From Udaeobacter sp963725505 (GTDB lineage: Bacteria > Verrucomicrobiota > Verrucomicrobiia > Chthoniobacterales > UBA10450), in the NCBI GenBank assembly GCA_963725505.1, contig CAVRYN010000015.1:1-64000 (forward strand): DNA of 64,000 nucleotides. The letters run 5' to 3'. The first letter of the stretch is position 1; each line of letters starts with the position of its first letter. Position numbers and translations under genes: made by a program. Of the stretch, positions 44,467 through 52,690 are shown in pieces. The notes under the pieces are model-generated. The model had not been told where the DNA came from, searched no databases, and worked only from the letters and a program-made list of their open reading frames with translations.

Positions 44467-46803
44467 TCAACCGCACGAGCGAATTGCATTCCACCAATCG
44501 TCGTAAAGATCGGTAATCTGCCAGCGAAACGTTTCATCGTTAACTCGGATACAAAGTTCTTCCGCGCTCACTTTTCCCAGCTGCTCAAACGAAACAGCGC
44601 TCGCGCGCAAGATCGATATTGTTTTTTCCAAATCAGTTGGCGCTACGGAGATCACAATGCGCGACTGAGACTCGTTGAACAAAACTGTAGCCGCTTCGCT
44701 GTGCGAAGCGCGGTGCTGCTGTGTTTCAGACGTCTGCTCTGCGTCGCCCACAGGGCGACGGCTACAATTAATCTCTGCGCCAAAAAGTTTTTCCGGATGA
44801 AAGCAACATTCCGCCAGAGCCACGGCGAGCCCGCCTTCGGAACAATCGTGTGCGCTTTTGACTAAACCTGCGCGGATCAAATCGCGAACGGCGTTTTGAA
44901 CTTTTATCTCGTGCGCAAGATCGACATGCGGCGGCGGACCAATTTTCAGGCCGTGGCAAACTTTCAGATAACGAGATCCGCCTAGCAGTTGATTCTCCGT
45001 TCGGCGGTCATAGACCGCCACTACAGTTCCGACGAGAATGATCACGTCCCCGGCTTCTTTGAACCACTGCGTGGTGATGTGTTTCTCCTCATCAATTAAT
45101 CCGACCATCCCGATGGCCGGGGTCGGATCGACAACGCCGGCTGGGCTTTCGTTATACAAAGAAACGTTTCCACCAGTGACCGGCGTGCCGAAGGCGCGGC
45201 AGGCTTCCGCGACGCCTTCCACAGCTTCGCGCAGTTGCCAGAAGTTTTCCGGTTTGTAGGGGTTGCCGAAATTCAGGCAATCCGTCACCGCCAGTGGCCT
45301 TGCGCCGGAGCAGGTGAGATTGCGCGCGGCTTCGACGACGGCGATTTTCCCGCCCTCGCGCGGATCGAGTGCGCAATAGAGAGAATTGCAATCGGTCGTC
45401 GCGGCCAGAATTTTGTTTGCGTAGCGAACGAAGAACACGGCGGCGTCCGATCCCGGCTTGACGAGCGTGCCGGTGCGCACGGTGTGATCGTACTGGCGAT
45501 AGACCCAGTTTTTTGACGCGATCGTCGGATCCCGCAGCAGTTGGCGCAGCGCTTCGTGATTGTCGATCTTTTGTAGCCGTTGCTCTGTGAGCAACGACGC
45601 GGCTACAGGCTTTGCTTGACGCGAATACAGTGGTGCTTCTTGGGCGAGAGGTTTCGCTGGGATTTCAGCGGCGATCGCGCCGTTATTCCGCACGCGCATC
45701 ATGCCGTCGTCCGTCACGTGTCCGATTTCTGCGCATGGCACATCCCATTTTTCGAAAATTTCGCGGACGAGATCTTCTTTTCCCTGCTTGGCGATGATCA
45801 ACATCCGTTCCTGCGATTCGCTCAACATAATTTCATACGGCGTCATTCCCGGCTCGCGCTTTGGAACTTTCGCCAGGTCAATTTCGATTCCGCTTCCGGC
45901 GCGGCTGGCCGTTTCGCAAGTGGAACAAGTCAGGCCGGCTGCGCCCATATCTTGAATTCCTGCCACTGCATCACGAGCCAGCAGTTCGAGACACGCTTCG
46001 AGCAATAACTTTTCCTTGAACGGATCGCCCACCTGCACGGCCGGACGATCCTCGCGGGATTGCTCGGTTAACTCGCGCGAAGCAAAAGCTGCGCCCGCGA
46101 GACCATCGCGACCCGTTTCGGCGCCGACGTAAAAAACAGGATTGCCAGCGCCTTCTGCGGTGCCGCGCGCGAGTTGTTCGTGACGCAACACGCCGAGGCA
46201 AAAAACATTTATCAGGGGATTTCCCTCGAAACTTTCATCAAAATAAATTTCGCCGCCGATTGTTGGGATGCCCACGCAATTTCCGTAATGCGCGATGCCG
46301 GAGACGACGCCGGTGAAGAGCCGGCGGTTCTCCGCCAATTTCGGATTTCGAATTTCGGATTTCGAATTGTTGTCTGTGATTGGCCCAAAGTGGAGCGAGT
46401 TGAGGCAAAATTCCGGACGCGCGCCCATGGTGAAAATGTCGCGAATGATTCCGCCTACTCCGGTGGCCGCACCCTGGAATGGCTCAATCGCGCTGGGATG
46501 ATTGTGGCTCTCCATCTTGAACGCGATCGCCCAGCCATCGCCAATATCCACCACACCCGCATTTTCTTCGCCGGCCTTGACCAGAATGTTTGGCCCTGCG
46601 GTGGGAAACTTCTTCAGCTCTTTCTTCGAATTTTTGTACGAGCAATGCTCGCTCCACATGACTGAGAAAATTCCCAGCTCGGTAAAGTTCGGTTTGCGAC
46701 CGAGGATTTTTTTGATCCGCTCGAACTCTTCTGAAGTCAGACCGTGCCGCTTGACGAGTTCGGGTGTAACAACTGGATCAGCAGTCAGCGTTTTGCGGCT
46801 CAT
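44467..46803 (-). CDS. purL: FGAM synthase subunit PurL carrying four in-frame repeat insertions
   Basis: 778 residues; small-type PurL proteins are about 740. It converts FGAR to FGAM with ATP and ammonia. Conserved parts are seen: MWSEHCSYKNSKK, GDGWAIAFKMESHNHPSAIEP, GGIIRDIFTMGARP, MGAAGLTCSTCE, SESQERML, FGTPVTGGNVSLYNES and SAHDCSEGGLAVAL. Four insertions lie at about residues 146-156 (tandem 14-mer), 400-411, 593-602 and 680-706 (REP-like hairpins), together roughly accounting for the extra length. All keep the frame. PurQ and PurS are not in the window. The first gene of the pur unit. Confidence 0.94.
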   Translation of the reverse strand: MSRKTLTADPVVTPELVKRHGLTSEEFERIKKILGRKPNFTELGIFSVMWSEHCSYKNSKKELKKFPTAGPNILVKAGEENAGVVDIGDGWAIAFKMESHNHPSAIEPFQGAATGVGGIIRDIFTMGARPEFCLNSLHFGPITDNNSKSEIRNPKLAENRRLFTGVVSGIAHYGNCVGIPTIGGEIYFDESFEGNPLINVFCLGVLRHEQLARGTAEGAGNPVFYVGAETGRDGLAGAAFASRELTEQSREDRPAVQVGDPFKEKLLLEACLELLARDAVAGIQDMGAAGLTCSTCETASRAGSGIEIDLAKVPKREPGMTPYEIMLSESQERMLIIAKQGKEDLVREIFEKWDVPCAEIGHVTDDGMMRVRNNGAIAAEIPAKPLAQEAPLYSRQAKPVAASLLTEQRLQKIDNHEALRQLLRDPTIASKNWVYRQYDHTVRTGTLVKPGSDAAVFFVRYANKILAATTDCNSLYCALDPREGGKIAVVEAARNLTCSGARPLAVTDCLNFGNPYKPENFWQLREAVEGVAEACRAFGTPVTGGNVSLYNESPAGVVDPTPAIGMVGLIDEEKHITTQWFKEAGDVIILVGTVVAVYDRRTENQLLGGSRYLKVCHGLKIGPPPHVDLAHEIKVQNAVRDLIRAGLVKSAHDCSEGGLAVALAECCFHPEKLFGAEINCSRRPVGDAEQTSETQQHRASHSEAATVLFNESQSRIVISVAPTDLEKTISILRASAVSFEQLGKVSAEELCIRVNDETFRWQITDLYDDWWNAIRSCG
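44686..44766. repeat. Paired inverted REP hairpins (REPIN-like) inside purL
   Basis: TGTAGC (44686) opens hairpin CGCTTCGC/GCGAAGCG (44692-44710); a spacer follows, then hairpin GTCGCCC/GGGCGAC (44743-44759) and GCTACA (44766). The 81-bp element equals 27 codons and is translated as residues about 680-706 of PurL. Confidence 0.85.
45001..45027. repeat. REP-like hairpin inside purL
   Basis: GGCGGTC (45003-45009) and GACCGCC (45013-45019) with a 3-base loop, then ACTACAG. In PurL this reads as VVAVYDRRT. The same hairpin core recurs at 50213-50237 between genes. Confidence 0.85.
45572..45606. repeat. REP-like hairpin with both TGTAGC ends inside purL
   Basis: TGTAGCCG (45572) and CGGCTACA (45606) flank an inner hairpin GTTGCTC/GAGCAAC (45579-45595). 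It is translated as VAASLLTEQRLQ near residue 405. Confidence 0.85.
46337..46368. repeat. Tandem 14-mer inside purL
   Basis: Two perfect copies of AATTTCGGATTTCG (46337-46350, 46351-46364) plus AATT. On the minus strand they encode NSKSEIRNPKLA. A related sequence occurs at 60908-60932. Confidence 0.85.
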
Positions 46804-46897
46804 CGGTATCTTACGTTAATGAATTCGCCACGCACGCTCAATGACACAAATAGCAAATAATTCGAATACCGCGCTGATGGATCAGTCAAAACATTCG

Positions 46898-46916
46898 ACG
46901 GACGTTAAGCGTCCGT
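46898..46916. promoter_or_regulatory. Small hairpin between purL and the secreted-protein cluster
   Basis: ACGGACG and CGTCCGT pair around TTAAG in the divergent spacer. It has no U-tract; role unknown. Confidence 0.35.
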
Positions 46917-46974
46917 TCAACCTATGAGCCACGAACTTGTGGGGTAAAACTAACCATAAACAGGAGGGAAAAGA

Positions 46975-47331
46975 GTGAAGAGAACAATCATTAGTTTGGT
47001 CTGTGCGTTGTTTGCGCCGTTAGCTTTTGCGCAAACGAGCACGACCACGACCGAGGAAACAACAACAAGCACAAAACCAGCGACGACGAGTGAAACGACT
47101 ACAAGCACAACTTACGCCACCGGCGCGGTAACTACGTATGAGCCGGGCAAGACCATTGTGGTCAAGAGCGAGCAGGGACCTGTTAGCTTCGCGCTAGGCA
47201 CAGCCGCGCGAATTGTTGACGGCGCCGGCAAAGTGGTAACCGCCCCGCTACGACCTGGTCAAAAGGTACGTGTTTATTACACGGGCCCGACTGAAAGTCG
47301 TACGGTTGAGCGAGTGATCGTCGAGGATTAA
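46975..47331 (+). CDS. Secreted protein, first of three tandem paralogues
   Basis: 118 residues from GTG with AGGAGGG before it. Signal peptide (MKRTIISLVCALFAPLAFAQ), a linker of mostly Thr/Ser/Glu (23-45), then a beta domain of about 65 residues (GAVTTYEPGKTIVVKSEQ, SFALGTAARIVDGAGKVV, PGQKVRVYYTG, RTVERVIVED). No known family recognised. Followed by its own terminator. Confidence 0.75.
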   Translation: MKRTIISLVCALFAPLAFAQTSTTTTEETTTSTKPATTSETTTSTTYATGAVTTYEPGKTIVVKSEQGPVSFALGTAARIVDGAGKVVTAPLRPGQKVRVYYTGPTESRTVERVIVED

Positions 47332-47354
47332 AGGAGAAATCAGTTCGCAAATAT

Positions 47355-47390
47355 AAAGTCGCAGGGTTCCTGTGAATCCTGCGACTTTTT
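47355..47390 (+). terminator. Rho-independent terminator of paralogue 1
   Basis: GTCGCAGG (47358-47365) and CCTGCGAC (47378-47385) form a stem followed by five T. Confidence 0.9.
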
Positions 47391-47471
47391 GCTGCAGGGT
47401 ACTCGAGGCATCCGAAAGAAGCGTGCGTCCCGAAACAACTACGGAAAGTCAATTCAACGAAAGGGCACCGT

Positions 47472-47819
47472 ATGAGACGAATAATTATTATTCTTGTTTG
47501 TTCCATGATTGCGCCTTTGGCGTTTGCACAAACAAAGAAGACGAAGGTTCAACAAACAACCGCGATACAACCGGCAGCGACCACGGAGACTGCCACAAGT
47601 TCTACTGCTGGGACGGTGAGGAAATATGAGCCTGGCAGGACAATGATGATCGACAGTACCCAGGGATCGCTCAGCTTCGCGCTCGGCGCGGACGCGCGAA
47701 TCGTGAATAACGCTGGTAATGTGGTTACGTCGCCGCTCAAGCCGGGCGAACGCGTGCGCGTTTACTACACTGGCAGCAACGAAAAGCGGATGGTTGAGCG
47801 CGTGGTTGTTGAGGATTAA
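47472..47819 (+). CDS. Secreted protein, second tandem paralogue
   Basis: 115 residues. Signal peptide (MRRIIIILVCSMIAPLAFAQ), shorter polar linker, then the same beta domain (GTVRKYEPGRTMMIDSTQ, SFALGADARIVNNAGNVV, PGERVRVYYTG, RMVERVVVED), about 60 percent identical to paralogue 1 by eye. A similar terminator follows. Confidence 0.75.
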   Translation: MRRIIIILVCSMIAPLAFAQTKKTKVQQTTAIQPAATTETATSSTAGTVRKYEPGRTMMIDSTQGSLSFALGADARIVNNAGNVVTSPLKPGERVRVYYTGSNEKRMVERVVVED

Positions 47820-47843
47820 GCGAAAATCAGTTCGCAAACGCAG

Positions 47844-47877
47844 AGTCGCAGAGTTCTTGTGAATTCTGCGACTTTTT
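47844..47877 (+). terminator. Rho-independent terminator of paralogue 2
   Basis: GTCGCAGA (47845-47852) and TCTGCGAC (47865-47872) with T5. Nearly the same hairpin as after paralogue 1. Confidence 0.9.
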
Positions 47878-47956
47878 GCGGTAGGGCAGATGGAGGCATC
47901 CGAATGAAGTGCGCGCCGCGAAAAAGCTACGGAAGTCAATTGAATGAAAGGAACTT

Positions 47957-48337
47957 ATGAAACGAATCATTATTGGTTTTGTTTGCGCGATGATCGCGCC
48001 CCTGGCGTTCGCGCAAACTGTAGCAAAGACCTCAGGCGTTGAACACACGGGTCAGATCCAGAAAGCGCCTACGCAGATCACCAGCGGTGCGGTTAAAATC
48101 GGGACGGTGACCGCGTTCAATCCGGGTCAAAGACCCATCGAGCCTGCTTCGCCAATCGTTGTGCAATCCTCACCGGACACCAAACCGGTGTCCTATATGC
48201 TCGGTAAGAAGGTCCGCTTTGTCGATAAAGATGGCCGAGCAGTTGACCCGCACATGGTTCGGCCGGGCACTCGCGTGCAACTTGGTTTTGACCGCAGAGG
48301 CAGGGTCGCTCGCGTGACCGTAGTTGAGAAAGAATAA
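47957..48337 (+). CDS. Secreted protein, third and most diverged paralogue
   Basis: 126 residues. Signal peptide (MKRIIIGFVCAMIAPLAFAQ) almost as in copies 1 and 2; the mature part is diverged (GTVTAFNPGQRPIEPASPIV, SYMLGKKVRFVDKDGRAV, PGTRVQLGFDRRGRVARVTVVE). No copy of the terminator follows it. Confidence 0.7.
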   Translation: MKRIIIGFVCAMIAPLAFAQTVAKTSGVEHTGQIQKAPTQITSGAVKIGTVTAFNPGQRPIEPASPIVVQSSPDTKPVSYMLGKKVRFVDKDGRAVDPHMVRPGTRVQLGFDRRGRVARVTVVEKE

Positions 48338-48384
48338 GCGAGCCTGATTCGCTACAGCTTGAAGCCGCAGCGCATTCCCTTGCG

Positions 48385-49869
48385 GTGGGGAAGGGGAGCG
48401 ACGCGCCCTCTCCAACATTTGCGTTTCACGGCCAAATCGCAGAACGTTTCGGTGTGGCTTTCGACTTAAAGGAAATTATCGCTTCGCGGCTCGGTGAAAA
48501 TTATCACCTGCACGACCGGCACATAAACCGCACGCTCGTGGCAGCGCAGCGCGTCATCGGTTTCGACAAAGTCTATGCGCGCGCGGAGGGCGCGTATCTC
48601 TACGACATGGATAACCAGCCGTATCTGGATTTTTTGAGCGGCTATAGCGTTTTCAACATCGGTCGCAATCATCCGCTGGTGAAACAAGCGATTCGCGACG
48701 TGCTCGATCTCGATCTGCCAAACATGGTGCAGATGGATTGCTCGCTTCTGAGCGGATTGCTGGCGGAGGCTCTTGTGAAACGGACGCCGCCGCATCTAAA
48801 TGCCGTTTTCTTTTGCAATTCGGGCACCGAGGCAATGGAAGGCGCGCTGAAATTTGCGCGCGCTGCGACGGGACGTAAGCGCGTTGTGTCGCTGGCGAGC
48901 GCATTTCACGGCCTAACAATAGGGTCATTGTCGCTGATGGGCTGCGAAAGTTTCACCGAAGGTTTCGGCCCGTTGATGGAAGGGTTCGACACACGCGTCC
49001 CGCTCGACGACATCGCCGAGTTGGATCGGCAATTGCGCGCGAGCGATGTGGCGGCGTTCGTAATTGAAACCGTTCAAGGCAAAGGCTGCCAAACGCCGAA
49101 ATCCGATTTTTTTATTCGTGCCCAGGAACTTTGTCGCAAATACGGAACGCTGCTGATCTCGGATGAAGTCCAGACCGGCCTCGGTCGAACGGGCAAGATG
49201 TTCGGGTTCCAACATTGGAATCTGGAGCCGGACATCATCACGCTCGCGAAAACTTTAAGCGGCGGTTATGTGCCGTGCGGCGCGATCGTGACGCGACGCG
49301 ATATTTACCAGAAAACGTTTTCGCGCATGGACCGTTGCGTTGTGCATTCGACAACCTTTGGACGCAACAACCTAGCGATGGCGTGCGGATTAGCCGCGCT
49401 GGAAATTATCGATCAGGAAAATCTAGTCGAGAACGCGGCGAAAATGGGCGCATTGCTCATGGAAAAAGTCGATGCGCTGCGGGCCAAACATTCGTTCATC
49501 AAAGAAGTTCGCGGCAAAGGCTTGATGATCGGGATCGAGTTTCACGAGCCGAGCGAGTTCAAGCTCAAGATGGCGTGGAAACTTCTGCACAAGATCGACA
49601 AGGTGCTGTTCGCGCAGATGATCGTGACCCAAATGTTGAGTAAGCATCGCATCCTCACGCAGGTGGCCGGTCACGCGATGGACGTTATGAAAATTCTCCC
49701 GACGCTGATCATCGGCGAAAAAGAAATCGATATGTTCGTGAACGCACTGGATGACGTGCTCACTGAATGCCGCAAATTTCCCGGGCCAATGTGGGAGCTG
49801 GGAAATAATTTCGTTAAAGCAGCGGTCGGGTCGCGCAAATCACCCCAGCCGAAACCGGTTTCGGCGTAG
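48385..49869 (+). CDS. Class III PLP aminotransferase
   Basis: 494 residues from GTG. PLP-binding lysine in ITLAKTLSGGYVPCGA; FFCNSGTEAMEGALKFARAATGR, SAFHGLTIGSLSLMG and LISDEVQTGLGRTGKM are typical of ornithine/acetylornithine/putrescine-type enzymes. The substrate is not clear. The N-terminal about 45 residues and the C-terminal extension (PGPMWELGNNFVKAAVG) exceed the usual 400-residue core. Downstream is a small membrane protein gene 9 bp away. Confidence 0.85.
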   Translation: MGKGSDAPSPTFAFHGQIAERFGVAFDLKEIIASRLGENYHLHDRHINRTLVAAQRVIGFDKVYARAEGAYLYDMDNQPYLDFLSGYSVFNIGRNHPLVKQAIRDVLDLDLPNMVQMDCSLLSGLLAEALVKRTPPHLNAVFFCNSGTEAMEGALKFARAATGRKRVVSLASAFHGLTIGSLSLMGCESFTEGFGPLMEGFDTRVPLDDIAELDRQLRASDVAAFVIETVQGKGCQTPKSDFFIRAQELCRKYGTLLISDEVQTGLGRTGKMFGFQHWNLEPDIITLAKTLSGGYVPCGAIVTRRDIYQKTFSRMDRCVVHSTTFGRNNLAMACGLAALEIIDQENLVENAAKMGALLMEKVDALRAKHSFIKEVRGKGLMIGIEFHEPSEFKLKMAWKLLHKIDKVLFAQMIVTQMLSKHRILTQVAGHAMDVMKILPTLIIGEKEIDMFVNALDDVLTECRKFPGPMWELGNNFVKAAVGSRKSPQPKPVSA

Positions 49870-49878
49870 ATTTTTGTA

Positions 49879-50208
49879 GTGCTCGCTAAGTCCAAGAAGC
49901 GAATTCCGCTCATTCTGATCGCGGCGCTGGTCATGCTGACGATTGTGCTTCTTCTCACCGGACGGCCTCGTGAGATTTACATGCGACAGCGTGCTGCACG
50001 GCTTGTATTGCAAATCGAGCACTACCACTTAGCACATGGCAAGTATCCCGTTTCGCTCGCCGACCTTGGGATTCGCGAGGTGAATGATCCAATTTACTAT
50101 GAGCGCGATTTCGAGTCGCCGTCAGTTTATTACGTTTGGTTTGGTACCGGCGTCGGCACAGTGTCGCAATACGATTCTAAAACGCGCACGTGGGACGGAC
50201 CGCGATAG
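49879..50208 (+). CDS. Small membrane-anchored, pseudopilin-like protein
   Basis: 109 residues from GTG. A basic head, one span (IPLILIAALVMLTIVLLLTG) and a short soluble part with the pseudopilin-type phrase IEHYHLAHGKYPVSLADLGI. It lacks a prepilin peptidase site, so it is probably permanently membrane-bound. Function unknown. Confidence 0.6.
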   Translation: MLAKSKKRIPLILIAALVMLTIVLLLTGRPREIYMRQRAARLVLQIEHYHLAHGKYPVSLADLGIREVNDPIYYERDFESPSVYYVWFGTGVGTVSQYDSKTRTWDGPR

Positions 50209-50212
50209 TAGT

Positions 50213-50237
50213 GCGACGGTCATAGACCGCCGCTACA
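50213..50237. repeat. REP-like hairpin, intergenic copy
   Basis: CGGTC/GACCG around ATA, then CCGCTACAG. The core is the same as that translated in purL at 45001-45027. Confidence 0.75.
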
Positions 50238-50326
50238 GATTTGTCGTTGTCGATATCTTGATCGAGGCGTACGTTAGAGCAGGCAATTGAACACGCTTCT
50301 GCGTTCAACCAGATGGAGGATCTATT

Positions 50327-51316
50327 ATGAACACTGCTGTCGCTGAAGAGAAGAAGACGAAACTGAATCAACTGGAGCAGCTGAAGAAGTTCACAAAAGT
50401 CGTGGCCGATACGGCCGACTTTGAATCGATTAAGGAATTCAAGCCGCAGGACGCGACGACGAACCCGAGCCTGGTTTATGCCGCCACTCAAAAGCAGCAA
50501 TACGGGCATTTGGTCGAGGAAGTTTTAAAAGATCGAAAGAACTCTGGATTAAGCGGTCACGAACAGATCGAAGACATTTGCGATCATCTGCTCGTTCAAT
50601 TCGGCACCGACATTCTAGAGATTGTGCCGGGAAGGGTTTCGACTGAGACGGATGCGCGTTTGTCCTACGATGTCGAAGGCTCGATCAAGAAGGCGAGGCG
50701 ACTGATCCAACTTTACGAGGAGCGCAAAATTGCGCGCGAACGTGTGTTGATTAAAATCGCGTCAACCTGGGAAGGACTTCTTGCGGCCGAGCAACTGCAA
50801 AAGGAAGGGATCCGCTGCAACCTGACGCTGCTGTTTTCATTGGTGCAGGCGGTGCGCGCGGCCGAAGCGAAAGTGCAGCTAATCTCTCCGTTCGTCGGGC
50901 GGATTTACGATTGGTACAAGAAGGAGATGAAACGCGATTACACCGGCCCGGAAGATCCAGGAGTCCAGTCGGTTACTGAGATTTATACGTATTATAAGAA
51001 GTTCAACTTCCCGACCGAAGTCATGGGTGCGAGCTTCCGAAACACCGGTCAAATCCGCGAACTGGCGGGGTGCGATTGCCTGACGATCAGCCCCGAACTG
51101 ATGAAAGAGCTTTCCGACTCGACCGAGCCGCTCGAACGCAAGCTTGATCCCGAAAAAGTGAAATCCGCGAAGATCGACAAGCTCGAATTGGACGAAAAGA
51201 AATTCCGCTGGCTGCTAAACGAGAATGCGATGGCGTACGAAAAAACTGGTGAAGGCATTCGCAAATTCGCGACTGACGTGGTGAAGCTGGAAAAGTTCGT
51301 CGCGAGCAAAATCTGA
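50327..51316 (+). CDS. tal: Transaldolase
   Basis: 329 residues; ribosome binding site GGAGG ten bases before the ATG. A pentose-phosphate enzyme exchanging dihydroxyacetone units. The Schiff-base lysine lies in RVLIKIASTWEGLLAAEQL; also seen are DATTNPSLVYAA, GRVSTETDARLS, CNLTLLFSLVQA and SPFVGRIYDW. Class I (E. coli-type) length. Confidence 0.95.
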   Translation: MNTAVAEEKKTKLNQLEQLKKFTKVVADTADFESIKEFKPQDATTNPSLVYAATQKQQYGHLVEEVLKDRKNSGLSGHEQIEDICDHLLVQFGTDILEIVPGRVSTETDARLSYDVEGSIKKARRLIQLYEERKIARERVLIKIASTWEGLLAAEQLQKEGIRCNLTLLFSLVQAVRAAEAKVQLISPFVGRIYDWYKKEMKRDYTGPEDPGVQSVTEIYTYYKKFNFPTEVMGASFRNTGQIRELAGCDCLTISPELMKELSDSTEPLERKLDPEKVKSAKIDKLELDEKKFRWLLNENAMAYEKTGEGIRKFATDVVKLEKFVASKI

Positions 51317-51375
51317 ACCGCGGATCAAACGGATTACACGGATCAAAGATCAGTGGGAGATTGCGACGGGCGCGT

Positions 51376-51462
51376 TGTCGTTCTGAGCGAAGAATCTCTG
51401 ATCGCTTGCTTTGATATCACCGAGGCAATACCCAGAGATGTTTCGCTTCGCTCAACATGACA
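51376..51462. repeat. Long palindromic element, copy A5
   Basis: TGTCGTTCTGAGCGAAGAAT at the left and CGCTTCGCTCAACATGACA at the right. The most diverged copy; it ends 55 bp before trmL. Confidence 0.65.
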
Positions 51463-51517
51463 GTGGGAATGCTTGAATTCCATCCGTGACATCTGTGTAA
51501 TCCGTGGTTGAAAAATC

Positions 51518-51964
51518 GTGTTCAACGTCGTTCTGATCGAGCCGGAGATTCCGCCGAACACAGGCAACATCGGCCGGCTTTGTCTCGCAACGGGATCGAG
51601 GCTACATCTGGTCAAACCGCTCGGCTTTTCGCTCGACAATCGGGAATTGCGCCGAGCAGGCCTCGATTACTGGGAGGAAGTGCGTCTGCAATTGTGGGAT
51701 TCTTTCGACGCGTTGCGCCGCGCGCAGCCGGCGTGCACGCGCTATTTTTTTCTGACGACAAAAAGCGAACGCCCCTACTACGAAGTAAGCTTCCAAAAAC
51801 TTGATTTCCTCGTGTTTGGCCGGGAAACGAAAGGGCTTCCGGAGGATTTACTCGCCGCCAACGTTGATAACTGCATCACTATTCCAATGCACGGGACGAG
51901 AAGCCTGAATCTGGCTACAGCGGTTGCAATTGTGTTGTTTGAGGCCGTGCGCCAACAGCGTTGA
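51518..51964 (+). CDS. trmL: tRNA (cytidine/uridine-34 2'-O)-methyltransferase
   Basis: 148 residues from GTG. A small SPOUT enzyme without a TRAM domain. The knot motifs are seen: LIEPEIPPNTGNIGRLC, LVFGRETKGLPEDLL and IPMHGTRSLNLATAVAIVLFEA. TrmL methylates wobble nucleotide 34 of tRNA-Leu isoacceptors, including the anticodon UAA tRNA encoded at 1089. Confidence 0.92.
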   Translation: MFNVVLIEPEIPPNTGNIGRLCLATGSRLHLVKPLGFSLDNRELRRAGLDYWEEVRLQLWDSFDALRRAQPACTRYFFLTTKSERPYYEVSFQKLDFLVFGRETKGLPEDLLAANVDNCITIPMHGTRSLNLATAVAIVLFEAVRQQR

Positions 51965-52275
51965 GGAGTCGACGGCTGACCGCAAAGCGAGCGTTTTGTG
52001 GTAGCGGAGGCATCCAAAAGAGATCGCTCCAACGTTGAATAATTAGGACATCACATGTCTAACAACCGAAAAAGAAAAACAACTGTGCCCGCTTCCCTTG
52101 CCTCGGCGCCCCGCAGGACTCACCGTCACGCCGCTCTTTCTTTTAGATGGTTTTCTGCTATAATAAATAGTATATACTCGTATTCCTTCCCAGAGCCGTC
52201 GAAATGATTCACGGCAACAACGCTCGGGGAAAAAAGCGAGTTGAATAAATATCCAAATCCAAAGTCCAACCAACC
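51965..52275. other. 311-bp spacer with leader motif and AT-rich promoter region
   Basis: It contains GGTAGCGGAGGCATCC (about 52000), also found after both terminators of the 47-kb paralogues (47391, 47877), and an AT-rich block at 52150-52190. No convincing gene. Confidence 0.45.
52159..52164 (+). promoter_or_regulatory. Candidate -10 box (TATAAT)
   Basis: A perfect TATAAT in GCTATAATAAATAG, 111 bp before the repeat-protein ATG. The -35 region (about 52136, CTTTCT) is poor. Confidence 0.35.
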
Positions 52276-52395
52276 ATGAAACATAACGTTATGAGATTAT
52301 TCTTTGTTTTAGCTTGCTGTTTGGCGATCCCATTAGCCGCTTACGCGGCGGATCAGGGCAATGACAACAAAAAGAAGAAACAGGGAGGCCAAGGT

Positions 52396-52476
52396 CAGCA
52401 GCAACACGTGCAACAGCAACACGTGCACAGCCAGCAGCAACACGTGCAACAGCAACACGTGCAGCAGCAGCAGGTG
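52396..52476 (+). repeat. CAGCAACACGTG 12-mer tandem repeat
   Basis: About five imperfect copies, each containing the palindrome CACGTG, encode Gln-Gln-His-Val repeats. Confidence 0.85.
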
Positions 52477-52539
52477 GGAAAACACTACAACGCAGGCAAT
52501 CCGAACAACCCCAACTACTCGAATAAGGGGAATAAAGGG

Positions 52540-52690
52540 AACAAGGGAAAGAATTGGAGCAACGCGAACAACCCCAACAACTCCGAACAAGGGAAAGAAT
52601 TGGAGCAACGCGAACAACCCCAACAATCCAAACAACCCCAACTACTCGAACAAGGGAAAGAATTGGAGCAACGCGAACAACCCCCATCAG
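52540..52690 (+). repeat. Long tandem repeat encoding NKGKNWSNANNP
   Basis: Three copies of a unit starting AACAAGGGAAAGAATTGGAG at 52540, 52586 and 52649, with unequal spacing. The copy 1/copy 2 junction carries the frame-breaking extra C. Confidence 0.85.

Noticed and set aside
45572..45606. Hairpin in purL considered as a transcription terminator
   Set aside because: No T-tract in either direction, it is within an intact reading frame, and it matches the REP-like family.
52055..52207. 50-codon frame (MSNNRKRKTTVPA...) ahead of the repeat protein
   Set aside because: Basic and low-complexity, weak ribosome binding site, and the best promoter box lies inside it. Not convincing as a gene, though not excluded.
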